Positions 40,824-51,809 of a stretch of DNA of 64,000 nt are shown here, one piece after another; positions within the stretch are counted from its first letter, which is position 1, and each line of letters starts with the position of its first letter. The stretch covers positions 478,001 to 542,000 of the forward strand of contig NC_009407.2 of NCBI RefSeq assembly GCF_000002875.2, read 5' to 3'. This DNA is from Leishmania infantum JPCM5. Taxonomy: Eukaryota > Euglenozoa > Kinetoplastea > Trypanosomatida > Trypanosomatidae. The translations under genes were made by a program, and so were the position numbers. Under the pieces are notes generated by a model that was not told where the DNA came from, made no database searches, and saw only the letters and a list, made by a program, of their open reading frames with translations.

Positions 40824-42287
40824 CTAGCAGTCCATGTAGTCACCCTCCTCAAAGGAGTCGCAGATGACCTCCACGGACGGCTTATCCAGCAACCGCTGAA
40901 TCGCGTCCTGCATCATGATGGACCCGCACACGTTGATGACCTTGAGAGACGGGCAGTCGGCCAGCCGATTCACGTCCGTCACGTTTGTCATCTTCAGATC
41001 AAGCTCCTCCAGCGTGGCGCACTCCGTCAGCATCTCCACACCTTCGTTAGTCACGGCCGTGCGCCCACACAGGATGCGGCGTATTTTCGGGCACTGGTGA
41101 AAGGCGTTGATGCTAGAGATGTACAGACACCCAGTGAGCACCACCGTATCGAGCTCTGGCGACTCTTCCAGGTGAATCAAGGTGTAGTCCGTGAGCGCCG
41201 TGTTCGTCGCATCGAGAACGCGCAGGTGCTCCATATTTTTGAGAAACGTGATGTTGTTGAGGTCGGTCGCGGCGCAGCGGAACATTTCGAGTTGGGTGCA
41301 CTGCGCCACGCATTCGATGTCCTGCAGTACGCTCAGCCGCGACACATCGAGGAAGCGGAGTTTCTTTAGGCTTCCCAGCGCGGACAGGTCAGCGATTTCC
41401 TCACAGCCGTCCAGCGACAAGTGCACCAGGTTCTTGGCCAACGACGTCTTAAGTGTATTCAACGTCATCGAGTGGAGCGGCGTCTCGGACATGAGCAACG
41501 TCGTCAATGACTCCAGCGCCTCTTTAGGTATCTGCGTGAGGGCAGTGTCAATGAAGGTCGCGGTGAGATCGAGAGTGCGCAGGTTGGAGCTGAGGTCACT
41601 AAAAAAGGCAGAAGATGTGTCATCGTATACGCCGCAGCTTTCCACGTGCACGTCCACCAATGAGGCACATGTCTCGGAGTGGATCGCGTTCAGGTTGGAG
41701 AGCTTGCTGCAGGACCGCAGTGTCAACTTCTTGAGGTTCGAGAGGTGCAGCCCCGAGACACCGTCCGGCTCCACAGGGCAGAAGACGATCGTGAGAGATT
41801 CGAGGCTTTTGATGCGGCTGGCATCCCCGAGGGACGTGACGCCGCGGCAGGAGACCAGCTCCAGCTCCCTCAAGTTTGTCAACGCGCCAAGGGGCTCGAA
41901 GAAAGAGTTCTCCACGGGAGCGTGATGCAGCACGAGGCGCGACAGCCCATTGGCGACTAAGGCGTGATAGCGGCCCAGCAGCTTAGCGCTGTGGGTGCGG
42001 AACTTGCGACCGATAGAGGAGATAGAGTACAGGGAGTAGTTGCTGCGTCCCCGCTCGTCTTCCTGGGCGTTGAAGATGATGCACTGGCCGTAGCGGGAAA
42101 CCATGATTTCCTTGTGTGGTGCCCATGGGCTCTGCGGGCTCTGCACAGCGCTGCGAAACGGTCGCGAGACGCATCGCATGGCTGTCAGGGTGCGTCGGTT
42201 GTACGGCATGTAGCGCATCACCTCGTGAAGGGTTTCCTTGTCCGGAATCTCCCCCGTGAAGGGTGTCCCGCTGCTTTGAGAGAGCAT
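40824..42287 (-). CDS. Leucine-rich-repeat protein (487 aa), possible F-box-like N-terminus
   Basis: From about residue 110 to 465 the chain is a continuous leucine-rich-repeat solenoid with cysteine-containing consensus turns such as LRELELVSCRGVTSLGD, LKKLTLRSCSKLSNLNAI and LVHLSLDGCEEIADLSAL. I count about fourteen repeats. The N-terminus (about 12-50, ETLHEVMRYMPYNRRTL then MRCVSRPFRSAV) looks like a short F-box-like helical motif, which with LRRs would suggest a ubiquitin-ligase adaptor; that is inference. The C-terminus is acidic (EEGDYMDC). No signal peptide or membrane span is seen. The start is set at MLSQSSGTPF (42285-42287) rather than 39 codons upstream, where a Cys-Val microsatellite is translated. 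Confidence 0.88.
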   Translation of the reverse strand: MLSQSSGTPFTGEIPDKETLHEVMRYMPYNRRTLTAMRCVSRPFRSAVQSPQSPWAPHKEIMVSRYGQCIIFNAQEDERGRSNYSLYSISSIGRKFRTHSAKLLGRYHALVANGLSRLVLHHAPVENSFFEPLGALTNLRELELVSCRGVTSLGDASRIKSLESLTIVFCPVEPDGVSGLHLSNLKKLTLRSCSKLSNLNAIHSETCASLVDVHVESCGVYDDTSSAFFSDLSSNLRTLDLTATFIDTALTQIPKEALESLTTLLMSETPLHSMTLNTLKTSLAKNLVHLSLDGCEEIADLSALGSLKKLRFLDVSRLSVLQDIECVAQCTQLEMFRCAATDLNNITFLKNMEHLRVLDATNTALTDYTLIHLEESPELDTVVLTGCLYISSINAFHQCPKIRRILCGRTAVTNEGVEMLTECATLEELDLKMTNVTDVNRLADCPSLKVINVCGSIMMQDAIQRLLDKPSVEVICDSFEEGDYMDC

Positions 42288-44070
42288 CGGCCGGTGTCGC
42301 AGAGGTGTCGGGCGGGAGAGAGGGTGTCTGGAAGCACGAGACGGAGAGGCACACACACACACGCACACGCACACGCGCGTGAAAAGGGAGAAGGGGGGGA
42401 ACAAAAGGGTTCGCGAGATGGGCAGTGCTGCAGCACGGGGAAGGCCGTGGAAGGGGAGGATGTTGTGTCAAGAAGCCAGACAAGGAAGAGAGAGGAGTGA
42501 ACAAATATATATATATATATATGTACGCGTGTGTAAACGAAGGACTCTATGTGCGTCTGTGGATCTGCGACCCTGCGCGACAGGGTGGAGATGGAAAAGG
42601 TATAGGAGGGCAGCAACGCGGCAACGCGTTAGTACGCGGCGTGCGTTTGGGGTGAGCAACCCCCCACAGTGGACGCACTGGGGCGCAACAATGAAGATTG
42701 ATCAGTGTGATAAGCCCGCCTCACCATGCACAGACACACACGCCTATGTGGGCCCTTGCACGCCAAATGTGAGAAAATGCAGCAGAGGACAGAAAACCAA
42801 CCAAAAGAAAATATATATTAAAAGCTGAATAGTTGGAGCAGGAACCAGAGAGAAGAGAGACGAAGAGGAAGAGGAGGAGAGTTAGCAGCATCGATGCCGC
42901 CGTATGAGCAGATGCGGAGCGCGGGAGCAGCAGTGCGCATCCCTGGTCCTCAGCCGTTTCATTTTGCCAGACACACACTCACACAAGGCTGCGTAGTTCG
43001 CATGAGTGGGTTGCCCCAGTGCAACAGAAAGCGAGAGAAAGAGAGAGACAAGCATACTCATGCAGGCTAGTGGGAGAGAACTCAGAGAGAGAGATGGGGG
43101 AGGACGCCCAGACGTGTAGGCGAAAACGGGAGAAACAAGTAAGCAGAATGTCGGCTGTTGCCACCACACATATAATTGACTTATCTCCTGTCACACGAAG
43201 AGCTGGTCGGGTAAGTGTCGCGGCTTCTCTGCTGCTCCTGCTAAGGAAGCTGTTGCTTGAGCACGAAAAACAGCATGAACGAAGAGCGCGGGAGAAACCT
43301 ACCAAAAAATCTACAAGCCGATTCAAACAGATGAGAGAAATGCAAGAGAAACTCCTCGTTGCGTCCACATGTAGCGGCACCCATCACAACCGCCGTCGCA
43401 CATACTCCCGTGAGGGCGGGGAGGTGAAGAGTGCAACCACGGAGGGAGATAGCATCGTTAAGCAAACGCGGCGAGAAAGCTCAAACGCAAAACTCATCGG
43501 CGATGGGCACACGCACACCAACACACACCTGTACATGTATATATGCATGTATACATGCACATGGATTGCGATGCCCAAAGCGAGAGCGTAAACATGACAA
43601 AGAACAGAGAGCGGCAGAAAGAGCGATGTGGAGAGGGCGATGCGGCCTCTGTGGTCGACACCGCCGCCTCACGCCGCCACGAAGGTGTACGAGAAAAAAA
43701 AAACGCTGGTTCTTCCAAGGATGAAGCACGCGACGAAACTGATCACCCATCCCACCAACCTCGCTTCATCGCTTCGCGACGAGAGAGAGAGAAGACGACC
43801 CGCGTCTACGACGTAGTGCATCCCCCCTCCCCTCCATCCGCGCTTCTTCATGTCAGCACCCCCTCGTCCGTCATCCTCCACACAAACGCGCGCGCAAGCA
43901 GTTACGCGCAGCCGCACAAAGACAGCGATGGAAACCGGCGAGGAGAGGTGGAGCGAGGGAGGGCGCGAGAGCAGGAAAAGGGCAGGACATGGCAACAATG
44001 TGAGAGAGCACCATTGACAGACAGTCGAAAACATTTTGCTTCCTCAATGTGTCATTCGCTCACGACCACA
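42288..44070. other. Intergenic tract
   Basis: About 1.8 kb, with an AT run at 42504-42522, purine-rich stretches around 43020-43110, and A-rich sequence at 42770-42830. No gene is seen. Confidence 0.6.
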
Positions 44071-45080
44071 TCAGCACAGAGGCGCGTGCAACCACAGCTG
44101 GCCCACCTCTGTTGCACTGCGGCTACATCCTGGCCGTTGAGGATAGGCTTTCCTGCCGCCAAATCGGGCTATGCGCCTAAAGGGATCTCGTTGTCCATCC
44201 TCGGATACGTGCTGCGCGATCGGCGTCACACGGGCTTGGCTGGACTGCCTACCTTGATACAAGCAGACCGCGTCCAGGGTCTGGCGGGAAAGCAGAGGCG
44301 GTGTGCTCCTGTCGTGCGGGTAGCAGGGGAATGTCGGCCTGGCGTCTGAGACCGGTAACCAGGTCCGTAGCCTGTCCAGTTGGCGTCGACTCCTCCGCCA
44401 TTGCCGATTTTGCATGCTTGCCAAGCTTCTTTTGGTGCACCGATTCACAATCGGCCATCGACAAGCCGATATGAGAGGGGCGCGCGGCCGCTGCGCATAA
44501 TGGAGGTGTGCGCGTGCGGAGCTCCGAGGGGTGTCGATGCCTGCACACCGGCGTGAGAGCTGCGGGGGCGTTGTGACGGCACCGCCATGCGGCGCGTGCA
44601 CCCATCCCCACGCCAAGTGCGCAAGGCGGCCTCCTGGCGTGGCCGCGGACGGATGCAGGCAGGTGCGGCGCAACAGCGCTGTGGGGTCGGGGGCAGGGGC
44701 TTGGCCTCTCCCAGCGGGTGTCCGCTATCTGCATATTTTGGGGCACCCACGATGGCTGCGGCTGCTTTGGCGTGAGGGTGCACAAGGGCCTTCGTGCAGT
44801 TCCCGGCCAGCACCAGCCGACCGCGCGGCGGCACCGTGGAGCAACGCTGACTCCAGCCGTGCCATGTAGGCGTAGCGGAGGCGATCCCTTGACGGACCGC
44901 ATTCGTGCGGGCAGACACCCCTGCGCTCGGCAGGCCGAGTCGTGGGTACTTTGATGGCCTGTGACGGGTGCGTGGGCTGTATGTGCACGCGGAGAAGGCT
45001 TGGGGAAAGTGGCGATCCTCTTCCAGATACGTGGGTGCAGCGGAAAGCTGCTGCTGGTTGCGGTGCCGCGCACTGGTGAG
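44071..45080. other. GC-rich degenerate tract, possible decayed retroposon (SIDER/DIRE-like)
   Basis: Composition changes sharply here from CA/purine-rich UTR to evenly GC-rich sequence lacking microsatellites, as in the SIDER-like elements elsewhere in the window. Long open frames exist on both strands, but none reads as a protein. It borders the DUF229-like pseudogene. I could not align it to the window's SIDER copies by eye, so the retroposon label is a guess. Confidence 0.35.
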
Positions 45081-45361
45081 TGTGCATGCCCCTTTTGATT
45101 CGGTCGGGGAGGGGTGAGCAAGAACCAGTTACACATACACATACACAGGGACACAACCACACGCGGGTCTTTCATCGTAAGCGTAGCCTTCCAAACGTGC
45201 AAACGCACGTTGGCAATATGGGAAACCTCATTAATCTGAGGAGTATGTCGAATAGATGTATGCATATATTATACACACGCGCAGGCAGGCACCGAGAGAG
45301 AAAGCGTGCGCCGTCGTCTGGTGTCGCGGAGCGGCGCAGTAATCTCGTGGGCACGGATGCT

Positions 45362-46910
45362 TCACGAGGGTCGGGGTAGCTGAGAGCTCTTGTGCACAAA
45401 CGCCGGCAGCGTCTCGTCGCGGAGGTCGAGCAAGCAGGCCGCGCGCACAATGCCAGGATCGTTAAACTTCGCGTATACCGCCAAGCTCGCATTGCACAGG
45501 CCTACCAGGGCTGGGCATACATCCAACGATGTCGATAGTTGCTTCGACCAGCACTGAAAGCTCAACAGAGAAATCCTGGCAGAACGGCTCTTGAAGTTAC
45601 CGATACGGTGCAAGACCTCTGGTGTCACCGCCATGGCGACGGCGCGGCGACCCGCTCACATTTTCCAGCGTGGGTATACTTGTAGTGGTGTCCCATGTGG
45701 TTTCCGTGGCCCGGAAGTACGATGAGTGTGTTGAGCGGGTCCTCGAAGAAGCGCAGCTTCACGCGCAGGTCATTGAAGAAGAGGGTCAAGGTGTCGGAGA
45801 GAGGCACCATGGCGCCGTGCGTGCCCGCGTGGCTCCCGGTCATGCGCAATACTTTGAAGCAGTCCTTTCTGTAGCTGTCCCCTCCCTCTTCCCCGGTGCG
45901 GCGCCGCAATCGCTATCCTTGGCGGGCCCGAAGCGACGCGCCGGTGCATGCGCGGCGGCAGCCGCTGAGCTGTTTTGCAAGCAAGCGCTCCGTGTTGTCC
46001 AATGCGTGCTCACACACCGCCTCGCCTGCCATGTAGTGAGACACGATGTTGCAAGGGCCGCGAGAGTTACCTGACAGCTCGGAGTGCCCCCGCTGCCAGA
46101 AGAGCATTTAGAAATAGCGGTCCACACCCGTCACCCGCGCCGCTGTTAGGTACCCGTGTGGTGCATCAGATACTCGAAAACGCTGTGGCAGCAGGCCGAG
46201 GTGAAGGGGGGCTCTCAGATCATCCCCGTACATGTGCTTTGCCAGCGTAGGCACGCTACTGTTCACGAAGGACACGTTCGGGAACTTGACCTTGGTGCTG
46301 AGGCCGATGGAAGTGGCTGAGATCCCAGCGAGGAACGGCACAAGGTTGGCTGTGGTCTTCACCCCCCCCCGTCCCGAAGTGTCGCGGCCCCCTTCGCCGC
46401 TGCTGCTGTGTGAGCAGAGGTGCTCATGTGATGGAGCTCGATCAGGGAACCCGTGAACTTGGGCAAAGAGCGGCACAGCTCCTGTCGACTGGCGCCGTCA
46501 AACACACGAATAAGCACATCGCTAGCCTGCCTCCCCGCCTCTGCGACGCAGCCCGCGGGGTGTCGGCCGTCCTCGCACTCGCGCTTCCAGTGTGAGGTGC
46601 ACACGCCACTGCCTCGCCCCGAGCGAGAGCGGTGTGCGTGTTCAGCAGCGAGTCGTCCAGCGGCCACAGGTGGTACTCTTCGTGGTCCATCGCTGCGCAG
46701 AAGACCTTGCACACCGAAGAGCAGTTGAGCGGCGCACACAGCACATCCTCCAGCGGCACCTTGGGTCTCCGCTCACGCACGTTTCTGTCCAGCCGTGTAC
46801 GCGGGTCACAAGGCGCTGCTACCAATGTCGAGGGATGCAGCTCCACCGCCGTGATCAGCTCGGATTTGAGGTTGCGGTGAACCACAGCGCCGCGCGTGCC
46901 GTCCTTCAAC
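45362..46910 (-). pseudogene. Frameshifted DUF229 / sulfatase-like (alkaline phosphatase superfamily) remnant
   Basis: Protein-like segments follow in order on the minus strand but hop between frames. About 46909-46640 gives NLKSELITAVELHPST and VCKVFCAAMDHEEY. About 46545-46420 gives DVLIRVFDGASRQELCRSLP, the nVlilllDavSR-type start of DUF229 proteins. About 46365-46108 gives TTANLVPFLAGIS. About 46107-45913 gives HYMAGEAVCEHALDNTERLL. About 45909-45625 gives DTLTLFFNDL and NTLIVLPGHGNHMG, where an active enzyme would be expected to read DHG. About 45634-45362 gives the C-terminus. At least four frame changes are needed, so it cannot encode a full protein. DUF229 proteins are often membrane-anchored or secreted; no anchor is visible here. 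It is described as broken and no restored version is given. Confidence 0.65.
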
Positions 46911-49436
46911 GGTGTCTCACTGTCACCATCCCTCTTCCTTTCGTCTCACACATCTACCCCAAAACTGCAAGTCGCGCCCCGGCGCGTGCCCCGTTCGCCG
47001 GGCCAGGTGCGCCACAGGTGTGGGCAGCTGCCACTAGACAGCGACGTACGACAGCGTCCCGCGTGCGAGCACCGTCAGCGTTGCTGAGTGGAGCTCCAAA
47101 AAATGAAGAAGCGAGATGAAGTGACCCCGCACCAGCCGTGAGAGCGGCATTAGGAAGCCCCCACGTCAGCGCAGATGCCACCACGCAGGGGACAACAAAA
47201 GGCTCGGCACGCAAGCACGTGTGGATGGTCCCGCCCCGCCGCCTGAACAAGCATTCCTCGCAGCAGCTAATACAGAGCCTAGCGCATGTATTACTCGTTC
47301 CCCGCCCGCCAGGAAACCCACAAGTACTGCAGAAAGAAGGACAGAGAGGAGGCGATCCAATAGGAAATCGGAGACCAAGTAAAAGTGGAAGCAGAACTGC
47401 CGACGCTGCACTCTTCCACGAGTGTGTTGATGAGTCAGCCTGCGTACGCGTATGCGTATGTCCGCGACTAGACTCACTCCCGGATTCGTATCCCACAGGT
47501 AGCAGAGCCGGAGTACGTCTGCAAAGACAAGGTGGGAAGTGTACAGTCATGCATGAGTTTTGTGCTGCTTTCCACCTTCCTCTTCGGGGTTTGTTTCCTT
47601 TCTGCTTGTACCCTCAAGCGCTAGATGCCGCGTGTGTGTGTCTACGCGAAACGATCATCATGTGGGAGAAGTTGTAGGAAGAAAGACGGGTAGATAGACT
47701 CGCAGACCGCAGAGGAACAAAGGAAAAACAAAAAAAAAAGGTAACCCTGAAGCATGGCACAGAAGAGAGCAGCTGAGAGACACCAGAGCTGGTGCACGCC
47801 GGTGCATAGACTCGTCACTGCGCGAAGAGGAGTCAGAATGCTTGCTGGGTGTGCCGATACCCTGTGCAGCGCGGCGGAGCCTAGCCGTTGTTGTCTGTGT
47901 TTCGTTGCCTTTCCATATTGATCGCTATTTTTTTTTATCTGAACTCTTTTTCCCATTTCCGCCCTTACTGCAGGCACCATAGCGGAGGGGGGTGGGGTGG
48001 CACGGAAGGTGCCGCCCAGCAGGTACAGCAGCCACATCGCTATTCCATCTCGCCCTCTCTTACGATAGAGAAAGAGAAGGGGAGAGAAGGGAGGGGGCAC
48101 AACGAGGAGACTTGGATGGTTTGTCGGGGGTCATAAATAGTGGTTGCCTTCTTCCGCCTTTTATGTCACTTACAGCGATAAAAAGCCGCGCTAAAGAAGG
48201 AGAAATCGAGAGAGGAAAAGGAAGAGGACAGAGACACGGAGACGGAGACAGGGGGAAGGGGGCAAGGCAGGGTATTACCGCGTCTCTGAAAGGGAAAAAA
48301 AATTTTTTTTTCATAATGGCAAAAAAAAAAACACGAAAGAAGTGAGGGGAGGATAGTGATGTCCACCAGACAGTGATAGTGACGGTATGCAGCCACGGCG
48401 GCATTGGAGAAGACACGACAACAACATGCATACACACAAATAAACGAGCACACACACACACACACACACACATGAAGACTGTAACGCGTGGAGGAAAAAG
48501 CGGGCAGACGGCGAATCGATAGGTCTTTCCAAAGCACTGCGCGGCAGACAAAACACAGTGACGCCGACGCAAGAGCAAAGGGAGAAGAAGAGAATGATAG
48601 GGCGCTTGCACAAGACACAGAGTAGGCAACGCAACGGCATGCTTCAAGGGCGACGGGCAATGGAAGAGGCAAAAGGCTAAAATGAAAAAGAGGAGGAAAT
48701 CGCAATACCAGAGGGGCTCTTAGCCGGAAGAGAGGTACATGTGTGCATGATATGTAACCTACACGTACTTGCACAGGAAGGCGTGCACACGCACCGGCCT
48801 GCTCGTGACAGAGCGGCACAGAAAAGCGGATACATAAGCAAACAAAGGCTGACCAAACAAAGATAACAACGCCCAAACGATACAGACGCACCCACGCACA
48901 CACACACACACAGGCCGTGAGAAAGGGAAGACAAGGAAAGCGGGCATACCATGACGAAAGCAAGGCGTTTCCTTCTTCCTCACGAAGTGTTTTGTGAGTG
49001 TGCGGGTACGTAGAACAGAGAGAGGGGGGAGGGTAGACGCGTGGATCTCAACGACTGTTGGTATTCGTTTCACAGAACTGAGCTATCGTTTCGGTGATGC
49101 GTCGCCAGCTATAGAACGAACCCAAGCGAAAAAAAAAGCAACACGAAAATGGGCCAGAGAGCGCATGCTCAGTTCTCCAGAATCGGAGATATCCACCAGC
49201 AAGAGGGGGGAAGAAACACCAACAACACATGCGCAGACATCGAAAAAAATCAGCAGCAGGGTGCGGCGGGTCGTTCCCCAACGCTCTCGTCAACGTCAAC
49301 CCCTCGTCCGACTTCTGCACACGGCAAGGTGACGGCAGAAGAGGTGTGCCGCACGGACAATACCGCTCCCGACCAATCAGGCCACACACACACAACATAA
49401 TGGAAAGCGGACGACGGCAACGTACATGCAGAGGAG
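46911..49436. other. Intergenic tract downstream of Stealth gene 1
   Basis: About 2.5 kb. The first 600 bases are GC-rich like the adjoining pseudogene. The remainder is UTR-like, with a CA microsatellite at 48449-48472, A-rich sequence near 48290-48335 and another CA run at about 48896-48912. No intact gene is seen. Confidence 0.6.
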
Positions 49437-51809
49437 CTACGCAGGGACCGGCCGGCGCTCCCATGGTGCCTGAGGAGCCAGGTGGGAGCAGAGCCACAGC
49501 AAGCGATGAAAGGCTGCCTGGGTGAGATGAGACTCATTCCACCCCATTAGGCGGCTCGTGCGCAGCTGCTTACGCATTACCTCACTATCAAGATCGTCGT
49601 TCACGGTAATAAACAGAGGTGACATCGATGCACGCCGGGCCGTCGACGCAGACCCACCCGCCTCATTGCTAGCGGAGTGCTCCAGGCGAGAGAGAATGAT
49701 CGCAAGGCGCTGAAAGTCCTCCACGATAAAGAATCGAAACGTCAGGTCAGTCATGGAGACGTGGTGATGCACATCCAGCACCAAAGACTGCACCCGTGAC
49801 GCGTCTACAGAGCCGCGATTCCGGCAGCCACTGATCATTTCGTGGCTCACCTTCTGAGGTGCGCTTGCCGTTCTCTCCGACAAGAGCGTGCGCACCACCT
49901 GAGACGGCTTGTAGAGTCGGTGCGGCGCTGAAGCCGGCACGGAGGTGGCTGTTCTCTGCACACTACCGCTGCGGCGAGAGAGGCTGTTATACGCCGTCTT
50001 CGTCGGCGACACCGGCACAGTGGTGATGCTGCTCAGCCATTTTTCCTCGTAGGAGCTCCAGCGCGCGAGCATATCGCTGTGCTGCAGCCGAACCGTTTGG
50101 CTGCCTCCCTCGAGCGGGTGGCCAGGGCAGGACGTATTGCGCCTCCGCCGCCACTTACGGGTCGTGAGGGGACGCATGTGTCGCAGCGAGGCGACACATC
50201 GCTTGTCACTCTGGCACCAAAGCGCCGCCGTACGTGCGCGGCGCATCGCCAACGCAAACGACTCGTAGATGTGAGCAGGGGAAAAGTTGTTCATGCTGCG
50301 TAGATACGCTCTGCGCATCTCCTTCGCAGTCTCGGCGAAGCCATTTATGGGGTCGTCCAACATCGTCTGTAGCACTTCGCGATCAACCACACGAGGCATA
50401 TGAGCGTACTCCATCGACGGAACGATCCCGGGCAGCTCTTCCTGAATGTAATAACGAGCGAGATGGTTCAGGGCATTATTGCTATTCAGCTTAGGCTTGG
50501 AAAACTGCGCTGGTCTGCACAAGAAGCGCAGCGTTCGGTCCACCAACCTCCCTGTAGGATGCATATCCTCCAGCTCGGCGCACCACGACTGAGGAACTAG
50601 CCACGCTCCTATGCGTGCCAGAGTTGACCTGGATGGGGCTCGCACGTAGCCGTCACTGTTAAATACGGTCTCGAATAGAAGCGGGACTCGTTTATCGTCA
50701 CTGTAGAGCTGAGCTGTCCTGATGTCACACACAGCATTTGCCTGCTGCAGGTTGGCCATCTCCAAGATCTGGCGCGGCGGCGACAGAGGGCGGAACAGGT
50801 CGAAGAAGGACAGCAGACGACCAACTATCATATCATTGTTGAAGTAGAAAAAAAAGCGCGAGATGCCCGGAATGCGATGCAGCCCGGACTCTATCACGTT
50901 CGAGTTCAGCGTCGGCAGCACCCACGCCGCCTCATCAGCGCTGAACATATCCGCATGCGTCACCACGCGCAGCTCCGGGAACCTCTCCGTGTCAAGCCAC
51001 GCAGGCACCTGGTCCCTGTCAGAGAGCACAAGGTACACGCGCCGCACCAGCGACACAACCCCATCTGCCGCGCCAGCGTCGCTCATGTTCACCTGGTACC
51101 CAAGCTCACCCAGCCGCCGCACGTCCGCAGCGTGGCGGTGGTGGTACTGCGCAAGCGCGCCGCTCGCAAGCACGAACTCGCGCAGCGACCGCAGCGAGTA
51201 CCGCAGCTCCTCCCAGTCGCGGTACCGCCGCTGCTCGAACCGCACGTGCCGCGCCTCAAGGTTGCGCCAGAACGACGGCGCCCTCGGGTTCACGAACGTG
51301 TACACAATGTCCAGCTGCATCGGCGTCGCAACGCGCGTCGCGCTGTCCACGGTCCACAGCGTCGCGTTGTGCGCAGCGAAGAAGTCGTAGTACGCGCTCC
51401 TCGGCCCCTCGTGCGGCGACGCCACGTACGACGCCGCCACGCGCAGGAACTCCCGCTCCACGCCGCTGCCCCCGACCGTCGCGTCGCTGTAGCAGAACCG
51501 CTCCCCAGCATCGTCCGGCGAGTACAGCATCAGCACAGTGCTATCCACAGGCGTCTCAGTAAAGCTGCTCTCGGCGACTCCTGGAGCACCGTGTGCTCCA
51601 CACGCTGTCTCCGTGATACTCCCACGAACGACATTACCTCCTCCCCAGCCTACTGAGGACGAGATTCCGGTGCGGCACAAGACCACAACTACAAGGAGCA
51701 ACGCACTCGGTAAAGCAATCCAGAGGCGGCTCTGTCGTTGCTGATGCCGAGCCACATCCTTGGACGGCGACGACACCAATAAGGTCGAAGGCCCGCCGCT
51801 GGAGCTCAT
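49437..51809 (-). CDS. Stealth-family sugar-phosphate transferase-like protein 1 (790 aa)
   Basis: Type II membrane layout: a short cytosolic tail, then a hydrophobic anchor at about residues 30-48 (LWIALPSALLLVVVVLC), then a lumenal domain. Stealth regions are visible in order: DIVYTFVN (167-174) as CR1; RDWEELRYSLRSLR (197-210), VYLVLSDRDQVPAWL (258-272) and LPTLNSNVIESGLHRIPGIS (298-317) with FYFNNDM (321-327) as CR2; AHMPRVVDREVL with downstream helix (about 469-515) as CR3; and VNDDLD (736-741) with PQAPWE (779-784) as CR4. Stealth proteins transfer sugar-1-phosphates, as in GlcNAc-1-phosphotransferase and bacterial capsule polymerases. Leishmania phosphoglycans need mannose-1-phosphate transfer, so a Golgi role there is plausible but inferred. 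FNND replaces the more usual FNDD. Confidence 0.85.
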   Translation of the reverse strand: MSSSGGPSTLLVSSPSKDVARHQQRQSRLWIALPSALLLVVVVLCRTGISSSVGWGGGNVVRGSITETACGAHGAPGVAESSFTETPVDSTVLMLYSPDDAGERFCYSDATVGGSGVEREFLRVAASYVASPHEGPRSAYYDFFAAHNATLWTVDSATRVATPMQLDIVYTFVNPRAPSFWRNLEARHVRFEQRRYRDWEELRYSLRSLREFVLASGALAQYHHRHAADVRRLGELGYQVNMSDAGAADGVVSLVRRVYLVLSDRDQVPAWLDTERFPELRVVTHADMFSADEAAWVLPTLNSNVIESGLHRIPGISRFFFYFNNDMIVGRLLSFFDLFRPLSPPRQILEMANLQQANAVCDIRTAQLYSDDKRVPLLFETVFNSDGYVRAPSRSTLARIGAWLVPQSWCAELEDMHPTGRLVDRTLRFLCRPAQFSKPKLNSNNALNHLARYYIQEELPGIVPSMEYAHMPRVVDREVLQTMLDDPINGFAETAKEMRRAYLRSMNNFSPAHIYESFALAMRRARTAALWCQSDKRCVASLRHMRPLTTRKWRRRRNTSCPGHPLEGGSQTVRLQHSDMLARWSSYEEKWLSSITTVPVSPTKTAYNSLSRRSGSVQRTATSVPASAPHRLYKPSQVVRTLLSERTASAPQKVSHEMISGCRNRGSVDASRVQSLVLDVHHHVSMTDLTFRFFIVEDFQRLAIILSRLEHSASNEAGGSASTARRASMSPLFITVNDDLDSEVMRKQLRTSRLMGWNESHLTQAAFHRLLWLCSHLAPQAPWERRPVPA
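50851..51557 (-). repeat. Near-identical Stealth N-terminal block, copy 1
   Basis: This block, covering roughly residues 85-320, is matched base for base as far as I can read by 54723-55429 and 58239-58945. Coding sequence on either side diverges strongly from the other two genes. Confidence 0.85.

Noticed and set aside
44249..45265. 338-codon minus-strand frame
   Set aside because: No protein-like segment order; alternative frames of similar length overlap it, so it is likely a by-product of GC-rich sequence.
46954..47550. 198-codon minus-strand frame upstream of the DUF229-like pseudogene
   Set aside because: Composition resembles GC-rich noncoding sequence, no family pattern is seen, and it does not continue the pseudogene's motifs.
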